64,000 nucleotides of DNA from Bradyrhizobium amphicarpaeae (GTDB lineage: Bacteria > Pseudomonadota > Alphaproteobacteria > Rhizobiales > Xanthobacteraceae), in assembly GCF_002266435.3 (NCBI RefSeq), contig NZ_CP029426.2, positions 4,060,001-4,124,000 on the forward strand. Direction: 5' to 3'. Shown here one piece after another: positions 38,834 to 47,738 of the stretch. Made by a program: the position numbers and the translations under genes. How positions within the stretch are numbered: the stretch's first letter is position 1; the number at the start of each line of letters is the position of its first letter. The notes beneath the pieces were generated by a model. It worked only from the letters and a program-made list of their open reading frames with translations. It was not told the origin of the DNA and ran no database searches.

Positions 38834-38923
38834 CGTAGGCTGGGCAAAGGCAGCACGCGCCGTGCCCACGACCTCTCAATGATTGCGAAAGAACGTGGGC
38901 ACGCTTCGCTTCGCCCACCCTAC
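38834..38923. repeat. Interspersed inverted repeat
   Basis: 90 bp whose ends GTAGGCTGGGC and GCCCACCCTAC are near-complementary, with an inner pair GCCGTGCCCACG/CGTGGGCACGC. It fills the gap between the convergent monooxygenase and reductase genes. Confidence 0.7.
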
Positions 38924-38942
38924 GAGAGCTACGAGAGCTGAC

Positions 38943-40118
38943 CTAGCTCTCCACCTCGAACCTCAGCCCGGCACTATCGCGCAGTCGCTTGATCAGCTTG
39001 TGCTGCATCGCCGCGCCCGGGGTCCACAGACCGGGCGGAACGTCGGTCGCGTCGCGCAGCAGGCAGATCGCGCATTCGGAGATGATCTTCGCCGTCGACG
39101 CATAGCCGGGATCGAGATCGCCCTTCACCGCGGCGCGGACCTGACGGCCGTCGGGCGCGATCGCGACATAGAGCAGATCATAGTGACCGTTGTCGCGCTC
39201 TTCTTTCGACGGCCCCTCGCCGGGCTTGAGCGCTGCGGGACCGGTCTTGTCGCCATTGGCGGCCATGACGAGCTTGGCGTTGGCCTGCCCTTCGTCCCCC
39301 GCTCCCGTCAGCACCATCTCGTCGTAGACGAAATCCCGGCCATACCGGAATCCCATCAGCATGTTGGAGCGATGGACGTTGCGCGTGTTCAGAAGCGCCA
39401 TCGCGAACGGAGCGGACCAGGACTGCAGGTCGTCCTCAAACACGGGCTTGTTGCCGCGCGGCTGCTTGGGTCCCTCGAAGCCCGGCGTGAAGGCAAACGG
39501 GTCCTTGAGGATCGGCACCAGGCTGAGATCCTGGGCAACTGCTTCGAAGGTCACCCTTGCACTCGCCGAGGTGCCGCCGGAAAACTTCCAGCTGAGATCG
39601 CGGACGCGTCCCTTGACGCGCGGCGCCGGCGCACCGAACGCACGTCTGGCTTCCTCCTGCACGAAGAACGCACCGAGTTCGAACGGGATGGAATCGAAGC
39701 CGCAGGAGAACATGATACGCGCGCCGCTCGCCTTGGCGGCCGCCTCATGCCTGTCGATCATCTGCTTCAGCCAGATCGGCTCGCCACAGAGATCCATGTA
39801 GTCAGTGCCCGACGCGACGCAGGCCGCGAGCAGATCGGAGCCGTAGAGCTGGTAGGGACCGACGGTGGTGACCACCAGCTTTGCCTGATCCACCATCGCC
39901 CGCAGCGATGCGGGATCGGCAGCGTCCGCAACGACGAGCGGGGCGTTCGCGGGTGCGCCGATCGCATCGCGAACGGACGCGAGCTTGTCCCTGCTCCGCC
40001 CCGCCATCGCCCATGTCGGCGCGCCGTCACCGACATAGTTCGCGGCGAGATATTCGGCGACGAGCTGGCCGGTGTAGCCGGTCGCGCCATAGACGACGAT
40101 GTCGAACTTCGCGGACAC
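38943..40118 (-). CDS. Saccharopine dehydrogenase-like NAD(P)-binding reductase, copy 1
   Basis: 391 residues with an N-terminal Rossmann fold (FDIVVYGATGYTGQLVAEYL) and the family stretch LVVTTVGPYQLYGSDLLAAC. It is a tandem paralogue of the next upstream gene, with nearly collinear sequence (for example GEPIWLKQMIDRHEAAAKAS here against a closely similar stretch there). Members reduce carbonyl or enoyl groups on unknown substrates; some mycobacterial relatives act as trans enoyl reductases in lipid synthesis. It starts at a GTG (40116-40118), 27 bp after the upstream gene. Confidence 0.85.
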   Translation of the reverse strand: MSAKFDIVVYGATGYTGQLVAEYLAANYVGDGAPTWAMAGRSRDKLASVRDAIGAPANAPLVVADAADPASLRAMVDQAKLVVTTVGPYQLYGSDLLAACVASGTDYMDLCGEPIWLKQMIDRHEAAAKASGARIMFSCGFDSIPFELGAFFVQEEARRAFGAPAPRVKGRVRDLSWKFSGGTSASARVTFEAVAQDLSLVPILKDPFAFTPGFEGPKQPRGNKPVFEDDLQSWSAPFAMALLNTRNVHRSNMLMGFRYGRDFVYDEMVLTGAGDEGQANAKLVMAANGDKTGPAALKPGEGPSKEERDNGHYDLLYVAIAPDGRQVRAAVKGDLDPGYASTAKIISECAICLLRDATDVPPGLWTPGAAMQHKLIKRLRDSAGLRFEVES

Positions 40119-40145
40119 GGAGAGGTTTCCTGCAGACCGTCGACC

Positions 40146-41324
40146 TTACGCTTCCACGTCGAACGTCAGTCCCGCATTGTCCCGCAGCCGCTTGATCAGC
40201 TTGTGCTGCATGGCTGCGCCCGGCGTCCAGAAGCCGGCGGCGACGTCCGTGGTGTCGCGCAGCAGGCACATCGCGCATTCGGAGATCATCTTCGAGGTCG
40301 AGCCGTAGCCGGGATCGCGGTCGCCGGTAACGCCGGCGCGGACCATGCGGCCGTCGGGGGCGATCGCGACATAGAGCAGATCGAAGAGCCCATTCTCGCG
40401 CTCCTCCTTCGACGGCCCCTCGCCCGGCTTCGGCGCGCCCGGGCCGGTCTTCTCGGCATTGGCCGCCATCACGCGCTTGGCGTTGGCCTCACCTTTCTCG
40501 CCGGGACCGGTCAGGACCATCTCGTCGTAGACGAAGTCCTGGCCGTAGGGAAAGCCCATCAGCATGTTGGAGCGATGCACGTTGCGCGTGTTGATCAGCG
40601 CCATCATGAACGGGGCGGCCCAGGAATTCAGGTCCTCCTCGATCAGCGGCTTGTTGCCCCTCGGCTGCTTCGGGCCGGTGAAGCCCGGCGTCAACGCGAA
40701 CGGATCGTTCAGGATCGAGATCAGGCTGATGTCCTTGGCGACGGCGTCGAAGGTCGCCTTGGCGCTGGCGGCGGTGCCGCCCGAGAGCGTGCCGCGCATG
40801 TCGCGCACACGGCCCTTCACGCGCGCGGCCGGTGCGCCGAACACGCGCTTGGCCTCTTCCTGGACGAAGAAGGTGCCGAGCTCGAACGGCACGGAATCGA
40901 AACCGCAGGAGAACACGATGCGCGCGCCGCTCTCTTTCGCAGCCGCCTCGTACTTGTCGATCATCTGCCGCATCCAGATCGGCTCGCCGCAGAGATCGAG
41001 ATAATCCGTGCCGGTGGCGACGCAGGCAGCCAACAGTTCCTCGCCGTAGAGCTGATACGGACCGACCGTCGTGATCACCGACATCGTCCGCTCCGCCATC
41101 GCCCTCAGCGAGGCCGCGTCGGACGCATCGGCGACGATCAGCGGTGTGTTGCCGGGGGCGCCAATCGCATCGCGCACGGATTTGAGCTTGCCGAGGCTCC
41201 GGCCTGCCATCGCCCATTTGAGCGAATTGTCGGTTTTGTATTGCCGCGTCAGATATTCGGCGACGAGCTGGCCGGTGAAACCGGTGGCACCGTAGACGAC
41301 GATGTCGAATTTCGCAGAGCTCAT
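40146..41324 (-). CDS. Saccharopine dehydrogenase-like NAD(P)-binding reductase, copy 2
   Basis: 392 residues, same architecture as copy 1: N-terminal FDIVVYGATGFTGQLVAEYL, then VITTVGPYQLYGEELLAACV. The two copies differ by scattered substitutions along the whole length, so the duplication is not recent. It ends 27 bp before copy 1 and starts 9 bp after the DUF169 gene stop, so the three genes look like one operon. Substrate unknown. Confidence 0.85.
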   Translation of the reverse strand: MSSAKFDIVVYGATGFTGQLVAEYLTRQYKTDNSLKWAMAGRSLGKLKSVRDAIGAPGNTPLIVADASDAASLRAMAERTMSVITTVGPYQLYGEELLAACVATGTDYLDLCGEPIWMRQMIDKYEAAAKESGARIVFSCGFDSVPFELGTFFVQEEAKRVFGAPAARVKGRVRDMRGTLSGGTAASAKATFDAVAKDISLISILNDPFALTPGFTGPKQPRGNKPLIEEDLNSWAAPFMMALINTRNVHRSNMLMGFPYGQDFVYDEMVLTGPGEKGEANAKRVMAANAEKTGPGAPKPGEGPSKEERENGLFDLLYVAIAPDGRMVRAGVTGDRDPGYGSTSKMISECAMCLLRDTTDVAAGFWTPGAAMQHKLIKRLRDNAGLTFDVEA

Positions 41325-41333
41325 GATCGGCCT

Positions 41334-42116
41334 TTACTTCTTCGCGTAGCTCACGCCCATGCCGGCACGGACGTCACTTTGAATGCCATAGGGCGGGATC
41401 GGATAGCGCAGGCCGTTCCTGGCCAGCGCCTTCATGCCTTCAATTGCCTTGGCGAGATGCGAAGGCTTCAAGGCCATCAGCATTTCCTCGTCCGGCACGC
41501 CGCCATAGCGCCGTTCGGCATAACATGGCAAGGACAGGCTGGGCTCCCCGGTCTTGAGCGCCCGCCCCCAGGAATCCGCGCACGCGGTCTCGCCGACCAC
41601 GCCCCATTCGAACTTCTTGTAGCCGGTATATTGCAGCCCGTTGATCAGGATGATCATCTGCCCCGGCGTCGCATAGACCAGGCAGATGTCGGGCGGATCG
41701 AGCCGGCCGCTGGCGAGCGGACTGACGGCGAGCGCCTGATACTGTCCGAACGGAACCACGTCCAGCGCCTCCTGGCGCTTGCGCGCGTCCTCCGCGGTGC
41801 CGTGCCACACCCCGACATAATTTTCGCCGGCGAGCCATTTGTCGTCCTGGGGGCTGAGCCCGATCACCGCGCGGCACTGTGCGCCGACCAAATCGTCGGC
41901 GGTGATGCCGACGGTCCAGCCCAGACGCGAAGCCATGCTGACGATCTGGTCGGTGGTGTGGATCGCATTCGGCCGCCGGATTTTGGGGATCGCCTCCATG
42001 TCAGCGGCGCGCGCGAACAGCTTCATGCCGATCACATTCGTCTTCAGCCGCAACAGGTTGTTGAGATCGGCGACGAGGCCGCCGAGATCGATGCTGTCTG
42101 CACTCTGCTGTTGCAT
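41334..42116 (-). CDS. DUF169 family protein
   Basis: 260 residues with the DUF169 features LNNLLRLKTNVIGMKLFARA near the N-terminus, CRAVIGLSPQDDKW, and the CLVYATPGQMIILINGLQY block. A few conserved cysteines (in GAQCRAVIG, ADSWG context and LPCYAERRYG) could bind a metal or cluster, but the function is unassigned. It heads a probable operon with the two tandem reductases. Confidence 0.8.
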   Translation of the reverse strand: MQQQSADSIDLGGLVADLNNLLRLKTNVIGMKLFARAADMEAIPKIRRPNAIHTTDQIVSMASRLGWTVGITADDLVGAQCRAVIGLSPQDDKWLAGENYVGVWHGTAEDARKRQEALDVVPFGQYQALAVSPLASGRLDPPDICLVYATPGQMIILINGLQYTGYKKFEWGVVGETACADSWGRALKTGEPSLSLPCYAERRYGGVPDEEMLMALKPSHLAKAIEGMKALARNGLRYPIPPYGIQSDVRAGMGVSYAKK

Positions 42117-42176
42117 TGGCGTCCTCCGGGCCGGCGATCATGCGCCGGCGCTGTGTTCTTGTTGTGCAGCCTCGTT

Positions 42177-42926
42177 CTAGTCCTTGCCCGGTCCCGGAAG
42201 CAACTCGCCGGTCCTGCCCATCAGACGGTAAGCCACCAGGCCGATCCACTCGCGCACCGCGACTTCGGTTCGGCCCAGCCCGTCGGCGCCCATATTGGTG
42301 AAGGCGAAGAGATCGTCACGCCCGCCCATCCGCCAGTCCACCGGATAGGCCTCGACGTCGAAACCGGCCTTGCGAAAGATTCCCATCGAGCGCGGCATGT
42401 GGAAGGCCGACGTCACCAGAAGCCAGCGCTCGCCGGGCTTCGGCTTCACCAGCTCCTTCGTGAAGATCGCATTCTCCCAGGTGTTGCGCGAGCTGCGCTC
42501 CAGGATCAGGCGCTGTTTCGAGATGCCGAGGTTCTCCAGGATCGGCGCGGAGTAGTCGGCTTCCCTGGCATCGGTCGAGACCAGGTTCGCGGTGCCCCCG
42601 GTGAAGACGATGCGCGCATTCGGATAGCGGCGTGCGAGTTCGGCCGGCGCGAACAGACGATCGGCGGCGTGCGCGACCACCGGCGTGCGGTGCGCTGCCG
42701 ACAGATCGGTGTCGACGGAGCCGCCGAGCACGATGACGCCGTCGGGCGCGCCGCGCGCGGGGTCCCACGCCGGAAAGCGCGACTCCAGCGGATATATCAG
42801 AAGATTGCCGAGCGGCGAGAACGCCGCCAGCGCCAGCAGCACCAGCGTGGTCACCGCAAGCTTGCGGCCGAGCGCGGCAAAGCGCGTCGCCATCAGCACC
42901 AGCGACAGGATCCCGAGCTCGACCAT
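42177..42926 (-). CDS. YdcF/DUF218 family membrane protein
   Basis: 249 residues from the ATG at 42924-42926. A membrane segment precedes the DUF218 domain, with GVIVLGGSVDTDLSAAHRTP, ARIVFTGGTANLVSTDAREA and LVTSAFHMPRSMGIFRKAGF. The family is linked to envelope polysaccharide metabolism (for example ElyC) but chemistry is unproven. Coding sequence extends 18 codons further upstream (LFFVLSKTLGTALLPINF) with no ATG, GTG or TTG. The real start may be the CTG at 42978-42980, which has GAGG 6 bases upstream. Confidence 0.8.
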   Translation of the reverse strand: MVELGILSLVLMATRFAALGRKLAVTTLVLLALAAFSPLGNLLIYPLESRFPAWDPARGAPDGVIVLGGSVDTDLSAAHRTPVVAHAADRLFAPAELARRYPNARIVFTGGTANLVSTDAREADYSAPILENLGISKQRLILERSSRNTWENAIFTKELVKPKPGERWLLVTSAFHMPRSMGIFRKAGFDVEAYPVDWRMGGRDDLFAFTNMGADGLGRTEVAVREWIGLVAYRLMGRTGELLPGPGKD

Positions 42927-43111
42927 GAAGTTGATCGGCAGCAGTGCGGTGCCAAGCGTCTTGGACAGAACGAAAAACAGGGGAGCCTCGCTGGAATGAA
43001 CTGGCCGGTCGGCGCGGGGCTTGACCTGCCCGGCGATCTTCAGAATTCTTCATGAAAGAGGATCGATCGCCGGGTCAAGCCCGGCCTGATGAAAGCGACC
43101 GGACCCGGCAA

Positions 43112-44053
43112 ATGACCCATCACCACCTGCATTCCGGCCACAGAACCTGCCATTGGGGCTTCTTCGAAGCCGCGCTCGAGCCCGTGCTGACGGTCAAAAG
43201 CGGCGACGAGGTGACGGTCGACACCATCAGCGGCGGCCCGGACATGCTGCCGGACCGCGACAAGTTTCACATTCCCCCCGAGATGTTCGAGGTTCACGCC
43301 AACAACGAGCGCATGCTGCCGGGGCACATCCTCACCGGGCCGATCGCGGTCGAAGGCGCCGAGCCCGGCGACGTGCTCGCAGTCGAGATCCTCGACGTCC
43401 AGCTCCGGCAGGATTGGGGCTGGAACATGATCAAGCCGCTGTCCGGCACCCTGCCCGACGATTTCCACGAGACCCGCATCCTGAACATCCCGCTGGACCG
43501 GACGCGGATGGTCGGCCGCATGCCGTGGGGTCTCGATCTGCCGCTCAAACCCTTCTTCGGCGTGATGGGCGTGTCGCCACCGCCGGCCTGGGGCCGCATC
43601 TCCTCGTTGATCCCGCGCGCCATGGGCGGCAATCTCGACAACAAGGAACTCGGCGCCGGCGCGACGCTCTATCTGCCGGTGTTCGTGCCGGGCGCGATGT
43701 TCTCCTGCGGCGACGGCCACGGCGTGCAGGGCGACGGCGAGGTCTGCGTCACCGCGATCGAGACCGCTCTGCAGGGCCGCTTCCGCCTGACGCTGCGCAA
43801 GGATCTGACCTTCGACTATCCCCGCGCCGAGACGGCCACGCATTACATGACCATGGCGATGGACCCCGACCTCGACCAGTGCGTGGTGCGCGCGCTGCGG
43901 GACATGATCGCCCTGCTCGGCGAAACGCGAAACCTGTCGCGGGAGGACGCCTACACGCTGTGCAGCCTGGCCGCCGATCTCAGGGTGACCCAGACCGTGA
44001 ACGGCGCCAAGGGCATCCATTGCATGATCGAAAAGGCCATCGTGCACGGCTGA
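43112..44053 (+). CDS. Acetamidase/formamidase family amidohydrolase
   Basis: 313 residues of the FmdA_AmdA family: HLHSGHRTCHWGFFEAALEP at the N-terminus, the metal/active-site strand GDVLAVEILDVQL, and GAMFSCGDGHGVQGDGEVC. Hydrolyses short amides such as formamide or acetamide to ammonia and the acid, giving a nitrogen source. The ATG at 43112 is family-consistent; in-frame upstream codons are not. The gene stands alone, divergent from ydcF. The 202-bp gap after it shows no hairpin of note. Confidence 0.9.
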   Translation: MTHHHLHSGHRTCHWGFFEAALEPVLTVKSGDEVTVDTISGGPDMLPDRDKFHIPPEMFEVHANNERMLPGHILTGPIAVEGAEPGDVLAVEILDVQLRQDWGWNMIKPLSGTLPDDFHETRILNIPLDRTRMVGRMPWGLDLPLKPFFGVMGVSPPPAWGRISSLIPRAMGGNLDNKELGAGATLYLPVFVPGAMFSCGDGHGVQGDGEVCVTAIETALQGRFRLTLRKDLTFDYPRAETATHYMTMAMDPDLDQCVVRALRDMIALLGETRNLSREDAYTLCSLAADLRVTQTVNGAKGIHCMIEKAIVHG

Positions 44054-44255
44054 GCCGGCCCGCGCACCTCCCGACCTGTCGACGCTACGCCGCCGCCCGA
44101 TGTCCCGCGCGGCGCGCCTGGCCATGTCAAAATTCTCCAGCGATTCCAGCGAGCTGATGCACCAGTCTTGCCCGAATTTGACTTCCACCCCCGAACCTAA
44201 ATAGAGTCTTAATCGTTACTTTTATGTACCCGAGTATGAGGCTAGCGTTCGGGCC

Positions 44256-44453
44256 ATGGCCACCGAAAAAGCCGAGACTGACCGTATTCCCGTAACCTTG
44301 GCGCTCTCGACCATCACCTATCTGGAGAAGCTGGTGAGACAGGGCACCCACGGCACCAGCGTTCCCGGCGTCGCGCGTACCCTGATCGAGGAAGGCATCC
44401 GTCTCGCCATCAAGGACGGACTTCTGTCGATTCGCGACAACGGCAGAACGTGA
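44256..44453 (+). CDS. Short helical protein, possible ribbon-helix-helix-like
   Basis: 65 residues: DRIPVTLALSTITYLEKLVR followed by GVARTLIEEGIRLAIKDGLL. A beta strand with two helices in this order is compatible with a ribbon-helix-helix DNA-binding unit, but this is only pattern-based. It lies 72 bp upstream of gcrA on the same strand and may share its transcript. Confidence 0.65.
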   Translation: MATEKAETDRIPVTLALSTITYLEKLVRQGTHGTSVPGVARTLIEEGIRLAIKDGLLSIRDNGRT

Positions 44454-44525
44454 GCGCGCGCCGGACGTGATGCGGACGGATCTCGGACGGCGGATGGCCA
44501 CATCTGCAACCTGGGACCGTGACAC

Positions 44526-44996
44526 ATGCCTGTTCTTTCGCCCACCTGGACCGACGAACGAATTGAACTTCTGAAGCAGCACTTCGAGGCCGGCCTCTCC
44601 TGCCGCGAGATCGCCGCCGACATCGGCGTCAGCCGCAATGCCGTGATCGGCAAGCTGTCCCGCCTCAATCTCACGCGCGGCCGCACCATCGACGACCGCA
44701 AGGTTCAGGACCGGCCGGCGCGGACGCCGAGGACCGTGCCGCGGCTGCAATATGAGATGCTCGCCACGATCTATGGCGACGCCGACGCACCCGTGGCCAC
44801 AGGTCCGATCGACGACGCCAATCGCTGCTCTCTGCTGGAGCTCTCGGAGAACCGCTGCCGCTGGCCGATCTCGAGCCCGGGCGCCGAGGATTTCTGCTTC
44901 TGCGGCAATTCCGCGCCCGACGGCCAGCCCTATTGCACCGGCCACAGCCGCCTCGCCTACCGGCCGAACGGACGGGCCCGCGTGATGCGCGGTTGA
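44526..44996 (+). CDS. gcrA: GcrA cell-cycle regulator
   Basis: 156 residues. The N-terminal DNA-binding region WTDERIELLKQHFEAGLSCR followed by GVSRNAVIGKLSRLNL is diagnostic. The C-terminal sigma-70-interaction part contains CSLLELSENRCRWPI. GcrA binds GANTC sites methylated by CcrM and recruits sigma-70 RNA polymerase during the alphaproteobacterial cell cycle. The ATG at 44526 gives MPVLSPTWTDERIELLKQHF. Confidence 0.96.
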   Translation: MPVLSPTWTDERIELLKQHFEAGLSCREIAADIGVSRNAVIGKLSRLNLTRGRTIDDRKVQDRPARTPRTVPRLQYEMLATIYGDADAPVATGPIDDANRCSLLELSENRCRWPISSPGAEDFCFCGNSAPDGQPYCTGHSRLAYRPNGRARVMRG

Positions 44997-45020
44997 AGGC
45001 CGCCGTCGCACAAAATGAAA

Positions 45021-45050
45021 AACCTCCGGCGGGGCATCGCCGGAGGTTTC
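45021..45050 (+). terminator. Hairpin downstream of gcrA
   Basis: A perfect 12-bp stem AAACCTCCGGCG/CGCCGGAGGTTT with a 6-base loop, 24 bp after the gcrA stop. The T-run is short (TTT), so it is a moderate intrinsic terminator. Confidence 0.65.
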
Positions 45051-45204
45051 TGGAGGCTTAGCGTGAAGCTAAGAGCCGCAACTTTCGTATCTGGCTTCAA
45101 GTGGTATAGCTTAGTAACTCATGTAAGTAAATAAATCTGAGGCGCTTGAATCGCATGGCTCGTCTTCGCCGTCTGCACGGGCCAAATGTTTCCGAAGGCC
45201 CTGC

Positions 45205-45235
45205 AAAAAAAGCCCCGGCGGTGTCCCGCCGGGGC
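45205..45235 (-). terminator. Rho-independent terminator of the porin gene
   Basis: A perfect 10-bp stem GCCCCGGCGG/CCGCCGGGGC with a 4-base loop, followed on the minus strand by seven T, 28 bp after the porin stop codon. Confidence 0.95.
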
Positions 45236-45263
45236 CTGTGTCGGATCGGAGCAGATCTCGCGC

Positions 45264-46814
45264 TTACCAGTTGCGCTGGGCGCGCAGCAGCAGGCTGTAA
45301 GTGTCCTGATCCTTGATCTCGTAGGTCGCCGCCGGCTTGGCGACGCCCGTCAGCGCTGCAGTCGTGATCGCGCCAGAATATTTCTGGTCGAGGTGGCTGT
45401 AGGTGAAGTCAGCCGAGAAGGTCAGGTTCTTCACCGGCGTCCAGCGGGTGATGACGCCGACCTGGCCGATGTTGAAGTCCGGGTTGCAGGTGCCGGTCAG
45501 CGTGGCGAACGCCGCGCTGCCGCAGATCAGGCCCTTCGCGGTGCCGCTGTAATTGACCGCGGCCCACGCGCCGTACAGCGCCGTGTTCCAGTACGGGCTC
45601 CAGTTGTGGGTATAGGCACCCCGGAAGCCGTAGGTCTTGGTCAGCTCGAGGCTGCCGCCCGGTGCGAACACCGCGTCGGACACGCCGGCGAAGCCGATGC
45701 TCTGATACGCAGCGTTCGAGCTGCCGAACATCGAGTAGCTGGTCGCCGCCAGCTCCTGGAAGTTGTAGCGGCTCGCACCCTCGGTGTAGACGCCCGAGAT
45801 GTTGATCACGTCGCCGGCGCCGGTCGGGATGTTCTTGATGCCGAGCGCAAGCTGAACGGCCCAGCCCCATTTGTCTTCGGGATGACCGGTGGTTTCGGTC
45901 GCACCGTAATAGGCGACGTGGTTGTCGTGCGCGGCGACCGAAGCCTGGAACAAGCCCCAGGCTTGCTCGACGCGAACCATGGCAACGAGATCGGGCGCGC
46001 GGGTGCCGCCGAGGTCGTTCGAGCCATAGGCACCGCCGAGAACGCCGGCGGTGGACATGCCGGCCGTGTTCCAGACATTGGTCTGGAACACCTGCGTCTG
46101 GTCCTGCGCCGAGAATGCAGCCGTGATGCCCTGACCGAAATCGGCGGTGTAGGTGAACTGGGTCACGCCATTGGTGGTGCCGCTGCCGCCGACGAGCTGG
46201 TCGAAATTGTTGCCCGGATAGTTGATCCAGGGCGCGTCGAACTGCGACACGGCCTTACCCATGGTGAAGCCGGCGAACTGGATGAAGGCGTAGTAGACGC
46301 CGAGCGCACCGCCCGAGACGTTGCCGTCGGTGCCGTTGATGTTGGTCGAGCCGGTGAGGCCGGTGCCGGCCGCGTTGAGGCCGACCGTGCCGCTGTACTG
46401 GGTCGCACCCGTGCCCGAACCGGTTCCGCCGTAGTTGCCGGTCGTCCAGGTGAAGACCGCGTCGAAATAGGTGCGGACCACGCCGTACTCGGTCGCGGTG
46501 CGCGTGTCGATGTTGAGGTCTTCACGAGCGCGCATCGAGTAGTAGTTGGTCAGGCGGTTGTTGGCCGCGAACACGCCGTTGTACTGGGCGCTGTAATTGC
46601 CGCCGGCGTTGAGCGCCACTTCGGCACGCACATAGCCGCCGAGCTTGATGCAGGTGTCGCTGCCCGGGATGTAATAGAAGCCCGCGCCGTACAGCGTGCA
46701 GATCTTGACGTACTCGACCGCCTTGGCCTTGACCGGAAGATCGGCCGCTTGGGCTCCACCGACGGCGATCAGACCCGCCGCAGTGCCGAGCAAAAGGCTC
46801 TTCACCACTTTCAT
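45264..46814 (-). CDS. Outer-membrane porin (Omp2b/RopA type)
   Basis: 516 residues with a signal peptide (MKVVKSLLLGTAAGLIAVGG, cleavage after AQA) and the alphaproteobacterial porin-2 signature VEYVKICTLYGAGFYYIPGS followed by CIKLGGYVRAEV. The remainder alternates beta strands and Gly/Asn/Thr-rich loops, consistent with a 16-strand trimeric barrel, ending in the C-terminal aromatic LLRAQRNW. Provides passive diffusion of small solutes. RBS GGAGG lies 9 bases upstream of the ATG. It is monocistronic, with its own strong terminator. Confidence 0.95.
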   Translation of the reverse strand: MKVVKSLLLGTAAGLIAVGGAQAADLPVKAKAVEYVKICTLYGAGFYYIPGSDTCIKLGGYVRAEVALNAGGNYSAQYNGVFAANNRLTNYYSMRAREDLNIDTRTATEYGVVRTYFDAVFTWTTGNYGGTGSGTGATQYSGTVGLNAAGTGLTGSTNINGTDGNVSGGALGVYYAFIQFAGFTMGKAVSQFDAPWINYPGNNFDQLVGGSGTTNGVTQFTYTADFGQGITAAFSAQDQTQVFQTNVWNTAGMSTAGVLGGAYGSNDLGGTRAPDLVAMVRVEQAWGLFQASVAAHDNHVAYYGATETTGHPEDKWGWAVQLALGIKNIPTGAGDVINISGVYTEGASRYNFQELAATSYSMFGSSNAAYQSIGFAGVSDAVFAPGGSLELTKTYGFRGAYTHNWSPYWNTALYGAWAAVNYSGTAKGLICGSAAFATLTGTCNPDFNIGQVGVITRWTPVKNLTFSADFTYSHLDQKYSGAITTAALTGVAKPAATYEIKDQDTYSLLLRAQRNW

Positions 46815-47103
46815 CTTAAAACCTCCAAGTTGCTCATTTTACGGAGACCGGACCGTGAGGCCCCCCAAGATCCCCGTCTCTATCAATCCGCTCGGCCGTT
46901 TTCGGACACCCCCGCTTTCGACGCGAGGAACGTGAGCGAACCACCTGCAACGGGACGATCGAGTACCCCCCACCGTCGGGAACCAGTATGCCTGCGTCGG
47001 TCAGTAATCAAAATAGTTTATTAGATAAGCTTTTCGGTTTTGCTGCACGTGTGTTTCGCGCGCAACACCGGCGTACGGGCGAATCAATGATCTGATCATC
47101 TTT

Positions 47104-47125
47104 GTAATTTTAGTGACGAAATTAC
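47104..47125. promoter_or_regulatory. Inverted repeat upstream of MarR-type gene
   Basis: GTAATTT-N8-AAATTAC lies 40 bp before the ATG of the second MarR gene. A 13-bp palindrome ATGATCTGATCAT is just upstream at 47087-47099. Either could be an autoregulatory operator. The rest of the 46815-47164 gap is an AT-rich stretch (about 46990-47040) likely holding the porin promoter. Confidence 0.5.
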
Positions 47126-47164
47126 CCTGCCCTGCACTTGCGTCAGGGCAGGCTTGCGTGGACT

Positions 47165-47722
47165 ATGGCTTTCCACGAACACCGGCCTGAACAATCGGTT
47201 CACGGGAGTGACGTTGTGTCCGCGACGAGGAAAGAAGGAGCGCGCCTGCGCTCGGTCGGCAATTTGGATATCATCAGGCGCTTCACCTGGGAGATCTCGT
47301 CGATCAACATGTATCTGGAGGAGCTGCGTCAGTTCTGGGCGAAGACGCTCGGCATCAGCGGCCCGCAATGGCTGATCCTGATGGCCATCTCCGACCTCGA
47401 CAAGGACGACGGCATTCCGGTCAACATGGTCTCCAAGCTTCTCCACGTCGATCCGTCCTTTGTCACCACCCAGTCCAAGCTGCTCGAAAAGAAGGGCCTG
47501 CTGCGCCGCCGCCCCTCCCCGACCGACGCCCGCGTGGTGCGACTGTCGCTGGCCGACAAGACCCAGAAGCACATCGCAAGCCTCAACGAGCAGTACAAGA
47601 CGATCCGCGAGTTCGTGTTCGAGGAGTTCGACGAGGACGAATTGACGGAATTCACCGGCAAGCTTGCGACGCTGAAGACTCGCCTGCAGAAAGCCTGCGT
47701 CCGGATTTCGATCGACTATTGA
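47165..47722 (+). CDS. MarR-family transcriptional regulator
   Basis: 185 residues with a winged helix domain: SGPQWLILMAISDLDKDDGI, VNMVSKLLHVDPSFVTTQSK as helix-turn-helix, and LRRRPSPTDARVVRLSLADK as wing. The N-terminal 30 residues are poorly conserved-looking; a GTG near 47216 is an alternative start. Operator-like inverted repeats lie immediately upstream. It is convergent with the alpha/beta hydrolase gene and divergent from the porin. Confidence 0.88.
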   Translation: MAFHEHRPEQSVHGSDVVSATRKEGARLRSVGNLDIIRRFTWEISSINMYLEELRQFWAKTLGISGPQWLILMAISDLDKDDGIPVNMVSKLLHVDPSFVTTQSKLLEKKGLLRRRPSPTDARVVRLSLADKTQKHIASLNEQYKTIREFVFEEFDEDELTEFTGKLATLKTRLQKACVRISIDY

Positions 47723-47738
47723 AGGCTTGGTGCGGCGC

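Noticed and set aside
38883..43055. A 1390-codon open frame on the plus strand
   Set aside because: It is antisense to four well-supported minus-strand genes (two reductases, DUF169, YdcF). High GC3 removes stop codons in this frame; its internal repetition only mirrors the tandem duplication.
44137..44208. GANTC sites (GATTC, GAGTC) upstream of gcrA
   Set aside because: GANTC is expected about every 256 bp by chance; two sites here are not significant without conservation.
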